A stretch of DNA of 7,804 nucleotides, taken from Syntrophomonadaceae bacterium. GTDB taxonomy: Bacteria; Bacillota; Syntrophomonadia; Syntrophomonadales; Syntrophomonadaceae. How positions within the stretch are numbered: position 1 is the stretch's first letter; each line of letters starts with the position of its first letter. The stretch is taken from the NCBI GenBank assembly GCA_031265005.1, contig JAISDD010000219.1, positions 1 through 7,804 of the forward strand. The letters run 5' to 3'. The position numbers and the translations under genes are program-made. The notes beneath the pieces were generated by a model that saw only the letters and a list, made by a program, of their open reading frames with translations, was not told the DNA's origin and did not search any database. Below are positions 5,862 to 7,804 of this stretch, piece by piece.

Positions 5862-7349
5862 TTAAAAATATTTCGTGAACTCCGGTTGATTGCCGTTCTG
5901 GTCTCTTATATTAAGATAGTTTAAAAAATAATCATAATACCCGTCATAACAATCGTTTAATAATGCGGCAGCGTCGTTGCCTTTAATGTTTAAATCCGCT
6001 TTTTTATCTTCAATTAAATAGCGCACTATTTTGAACAGGTTGTCATCCGGCGGGCCGCCGCAGGTTTTCCCAAACGATTTTGTTTCAAATTGAGAATCGG
6101 TTTGATAACCGGCAGACGCATAATGCAGCAGCGTCCAGCCTTTCTGAGGGTTTATGGTATTAACGTCAAAATTATATTTTTCTATAAAATATACAGCGTG
6201 TGGGAAATAACCGCTCGCACAAGCCGCAAAAATGAAATCTTCCGCTTCACTTTCTTCTATAAGTTCAATATGGTGTTTTTCAATTAGGTGTACCAAAAGC
6301 TTATAGTCATCTTCGTTATATCCGGTAAATATATCTTCTTTCATTTCGGATATATTATTAATTGAATATGGATATTTTGCAATTATATAATCCGCTATAT
6401 CAAGGTTACCGTTATACGCTAGAAATAAATCGGGCCCTCGTTCTGAAGAAGCGGGCGGATTTGGCCACTCCATGCCAAGCTCCTCAACAAGATATTTTAC
6501 AAGATCTAAATTATTGCCATAACAGGCGGCTGGAAGAAGGTTTATCCCATCGTCTTTCTCATAAATGTTTAAATTATGCTCTTTCATCAGATACTTAACC
6601 AAGTCTATATTGCCGCTACAGCAAGCGGCGTGAATCGGAGTTCCCATGTCTTTGTCTTCCACATTTATTTCCGCTTTGCAGTTGTTTAATAAATATTTTA
6701 CAAGTTCAATGCTGCCGCTTGCACACGCGGCGACCAATGCGCTGTGACCATAGCGGCTTTTTTTGTTTACGTCAATTTTTTTGTTTTCCACAAAATATTT
6801 GACAAGCGTGATATTTTTATATGAACACGCTGATATCAGGCTTTCGTATAAACCTTCCGCTAATCCTTCTTCACCATAGACTTCAACAAGATACTCTATA
6901 AGCTCGGCACTGCCGCGCATGCTTGCGTTCTCAAACAGCCACCATTCGCTTTTAGATCTATCTAAGGAATCGTATTTGTTAACAATTCTATTAAATATGG
7001 GATTAAATTCAGACCCTGTTTTAATAAGATATTTTACAAGTTCTAAATTCCCGCTTTCACACGCAAGGTTTAAAGGCGTGTTATGCCTGCCTGTTTTTAT
7101 ATGACCGCGAAGTTTTTCTTCATCTATAAGATAGCGGACGAGCTCTAAATTGCCGCTTTTACACGCTTCGTTCAGCGGGTTGTGGGTATAGTGTTTTTCA
7201 ATTTGTTTTAAATTAAATTTCCCGCTTTGCAGCATTTCTTTCACCAAAGCCATTTCACCAGCTTTGCAGGCTTCAAGCAAAGCTTCAACATCCCGCCATT
7301 TGTTTACTGCCGGATAACTTGCTTTATAAAAAACTTCTTGTGGTATCAT
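5862..7349 (-). CDS. ankyrin-repeat protein A (495 aa)
   Basis: Paralog of the gene just downstream and nearly the same length. About twelve ankyrin units cover the protein: clear ones begin near residues 20, 57, 89, 168, 201, 236, 268 and 371, with degenerate ones near 136, 305 and 337. The last repeat starts at GWTLLHYAS (405), is split by an insertion containing TKSFGKTCGGPPDDN, and resumes at IVRYLIEDKKADLN (441). The C-terminus is LNDCYDGYYDYFLNYLNIRD. There is no signal peptide, membrane span or enzymatic domain; a protein-binding scaffold role is expected from the fold. The ATG is set by a perfect AAGGAGGT (7356-7363), six bases upstream. It starts only 17 bases after the CCA end of a tRNA-Cys gene, leaving no room for a promoter except upstream of or within the tRNA. 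Confidence 0.9.
   Translation of the reverse strand: MIPQEVFYKASYPAVNKWRDVEALLEACKAGEMALVKEMLQSGKFNLKQIEKHYTHNPLNEACKSGNLELVRYLIDEEKLRGHIKTGRHNTPLNLACESGNLELVKYLIKTGSEFNPIFNRIVNKYDSLDRSKSEWWLFENASMRGSAELIEYLVEVYGEEGLAEGLYESLISACSYKNITLVKYFVENKKIDVNKKSRYGHSALVAACASGSIELVKYLLNNCKAEINVEDKDMGTPIHAACCSGNIDLVKYLMKEHNLNIYEKDDGINLLPAACYGNNLDLVKYLVEELGMEWPNPPASSERGPDLFLAYNGNLDIADYIIAKYPYSINNISEMKEDIFTGYNEDDYKLLVHLIEKHHIELIEESEAEDFIFAACASGYFPHAVYFIEKYNFDVNTINPQKGWTLLHYASAGYQTDSQFETKSFGKTCGGPPDDNLFKIVRYLIEDKKADLNIKGNDAAALLNDCYDGYYDYFLNYLNIRDQNGNQPEFTKYF
7039..7064 (-). repeat. 26-base ankyrin-core repeat in gene A
   Basis: One base different from the two identical 26-base copies in gene B (5531-5556, 5627-5652). 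It encodes the ESGNLEL core of the third ankyrin unit of protein A. Confidence 0.6.
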
Positions 7350-7360
7350 AATTTTACCTC
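7295..7360 (-). repeat. 66-base duplicated 5' block of ankyrin gene A
   Basis: Counterpart of 5781-5846 (65 of 66 bases identical), covering the ribosome-binding site through codon 18. The identity ends at the tRNA side, where AAGGAGG replaces the GCGAGG of gene B. Confidence 0.85.
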
Positions 7361-7372
7361 CTTAAATGGAGG
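7357..7372 (-). promoter_or_regulatory. Shine-Dalgarno / tRNA 3'-end complementary hairpin
   Basis: On the transcript, CCUCC (7372-7368), formed by the last pairs, discriminator and CC of the tRNA, can pair with GGAGG (7361-7357), the Shine-Dalgarno sequence of ankyrin gene A, around a 6-base AUUUAA loop. In an unprocessed transcript this would compete with tRNA folding and could mask the ribosome-binding site. The complementarity is seen directly; a regulatory effect is inference. Confidence 0.3.
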
Positions 7373-7440
7373 CTCGTATTGGAATCTCACCAATGTAGTC
7401 TGCTTTGCAGGCAGATGCCTGTATTCTCGGCCAACGAGCC
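7367..7440 (-). tRNA. tRNA-Cys (anticodon GCA), atypical D- and T-loops
   Basis: The 74-base gene folds as a cloverleaf on the minus strand: a 7-bp acceptor stem GGCTCGT/ACGAGCC with no mismatch, a 3-bp D stem GCC/GGC plus a G-A apposition, a 5-bp anticodon stem TCTGC/GCAGA with loop CTGCAAA (anticodon GCA), a 4-base variable loop CTAC, and a 5-bp T stem ATTGG/CCAAT. It ends TCCA: U73, the cysteine discriminator, followed by encoded CCA. The short D stem also occurs in E. coli tRNA-Cys. Odd points: the T loop is TGAGATT instead of a TTCRANY type, and the D loop lacks the usual GG pair, so the G18-psi55 and G19-C56 elbow contacts cannot form. All long stems are perfect, arguing against simple decay. 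It is transcribed toward the ankyrin genes. Confidence 0.85.
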
Positions 7441-7483
7441 ATTAATTGCTATGATTTCTTGCTTCTTTTCTTACGCCGGCGCC

Positions 7484-7489
7484 ATTATA
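7484..7489 (-). promoter_or_regulatory. -10 box of the tRNA-Cys/ankyrin unit
   Basis: A perfect TATAAT on the minus strand is followed directly by GGCGCCGGCG, a GC-rich discriminator of the kind found at stringently controlled stable-RNA promoters. Initiation would fall near 7477, leaving a leader of about 37 bases before the tRNA. The -35 region (TATATA/AAACTT around 7502-7512) is poor. It is the best candidate promoter for the tRNA and, by read-through, the ankyrin genes. Confidence 0.45.
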
Positions 7490-7513
7490 ATTTGCCTGCC
7501 TAAGTTTATATAA

Positions 7514-7567
7514 TTATTCCGCGGCTTCTGATTTGCGCTGTGTTTTGCTTTTTTCTATCAATTTCAT
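7514..7567 (-). CDS. possible 17-codon ORF upstream of the tRNA promoter
   Basis: It encodes MKLIEKSKTQRKSEAAE, a charged peptide, after a good GAAGGA ribosome-binding site about four bases before the ATG. It ends just upstream of the TATAAT box. It has no recognisable homologue, and an upstream-ORF role or chance are both possible. A short palindrome (7574-7586) lies just before it. Confidence 0.2.
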   Translation of the reverse strand: MKLIEKSKTQRKSEAAE

Positions 7568-7573
7568 GTTTTC

Positions 7574-7586
7574 CTTCTTTAAGAAG
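7574..7586. promoter_or_regulatory. short palindrome CTTCTT-T-AAGAAG
   Basis: Perfect 6+6 arms around a single base, overlapping the ribosome-binding site of the 17-codon ORF. It is too tight to be an RNA hairpin as written, so a protein-binding site is more likely, or chance. No T-run marks it as a terminator of the upstream gene. The surrounding gap 7441-7637 otherwise holds only the tRNA promoter and the tiny ORF. Confidence 0.2.
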
Positions 7587-7637
7587 AGAAAAAAGTTTTA
7601 AAATATACTGGGAGTTATTTCTAACAAACTTGAGAGT

Positions 7638-7804
7638 CTACTTATAGGAAGGCTGAGCAGATTTTTGAACCGAATCTTCGTCCCGATATTCCTCTTCTAT
7701 AAATAACTCAAATAATCGATGATTTCCCTGATATGCGTGAATATGCGCCACATTAGGATGCTTTCGGTCCTCTGTTAATTGCAACTTAATACCGTTCAAC
7801 TCTT
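7638..7804 (-). CDS. C-terminal end of a small DUF4160-like protein (partial)
   Basis: The reading frame is open to the right edge. The 54 visible residues include HPNVAHIHAY, an H-x3-(P/A)-H-x-H type motif as in DUF4160 proteins, then RLFELFIEEEYRDED and a short tail ending QPSYK. The same pattern occurs in the fusion protein at 3298 (HQNIPHVHIH, then RFHIGEIFVSDQYRSED), so the two share a domain. Unlike that protein, it stops about 12 residues after the acidic RDED and lacks the long closing helix. The start and any N-terminal domain are outside the window. It is transcribed in the same direction as the tRNA-ankyrin unit. Function unknown. Confidence 0.5.
   Translation of the reverse strand, partial: ELNGIKLQLTEDRKHPNVAHIHAYQGNHRLFELFIEEEYRDEDSVQKSAQPSYK

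Noticed and set aside
4330..7349. CRISPR-like or direct-repeat array
   Set aside because: The periodic repeats of about 96-100 bases are ankyrin codons inside open reading frames, with no fixed repeat and spacer structure.
7371..7440. tRNA-Ala(TGC) on the plus strand of the same cloverleaf
   Set aside because: The plus-strand fold pairs only 3 bp in its T arm and has no CCA; the minus strand gives tRNA-Cys with full stems, U73 and CCA.
7367..7440. tRNA 3' end as an integration site for a mobile element
   Set aside because: No second copy of the tRNA 3' segment, integrase gene or other mobile-element gene is visible in the window.

Overview
The window is bacterial chromosomal DNA: genes are dense, ribosome-binding sites of the GGAGG type sit before most starts, and the standard code is used. 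It is moderately AT-rich but patchy. The rmuC core is GC-rich, while the genes around it, especially the one directly downstream, are much more AT-rich. Large ankyrin-repeat proteins suggest a host-associated lineage. Elusimicrobiota would fit, but that is a guess; nothing here fixes the phylum.

Plus-strand half (1-3915). The window opens inside the C-terminal part of a WYL-domain regulator. An intergenic gap of about 100 bases follows, with a perfect 6+6 palindrome next to a TATAAT box that would start a leaderless mRNA for an unrecognised 316-residue protein. Next comes a likely three-gene operon: an unrecognised 170-residue protein, then rmuC, then an ATGA-coupled, AT-rich gene that fuses a DUF2442 domain to a DUF4160-like domain.

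Minus-strand half (4030-7804), convergent with the first. Read in the direction of transcription it holds: the end of a second small protein with a DUF4160-like H-x3-(P/A)-H-x-H motif, cut by the window edge; a possible 17-codon ORF; a stable-RNA-type promoter; a tRNA-Cys(GCA) gene with encoded CCA; two tandemly duplicated ankyrin-repeat genes of 495 and 501 codons; and a 92-codon charged unknown. The tRNA ends 17 bases before the first ankyrin start codon, and the gaps between the next genes are 26 and 21 bases, so this looks like one tRNA-mRNA transcription unit.

Most unusual points. The tRNA-Cys has complete acceptor, anticodon and T stems but lacks both the D-loop GG and the T-loop TTC that normally join to form the tRNA elbow. 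Its 3' end is complementary to the ankyrin Shine-Dalgarno sequence. The two ankyrin paralogs share an almost identical 66-base 5' block (65/66) that includes the ribosome-binding site, while the remainder has diverged clearly.
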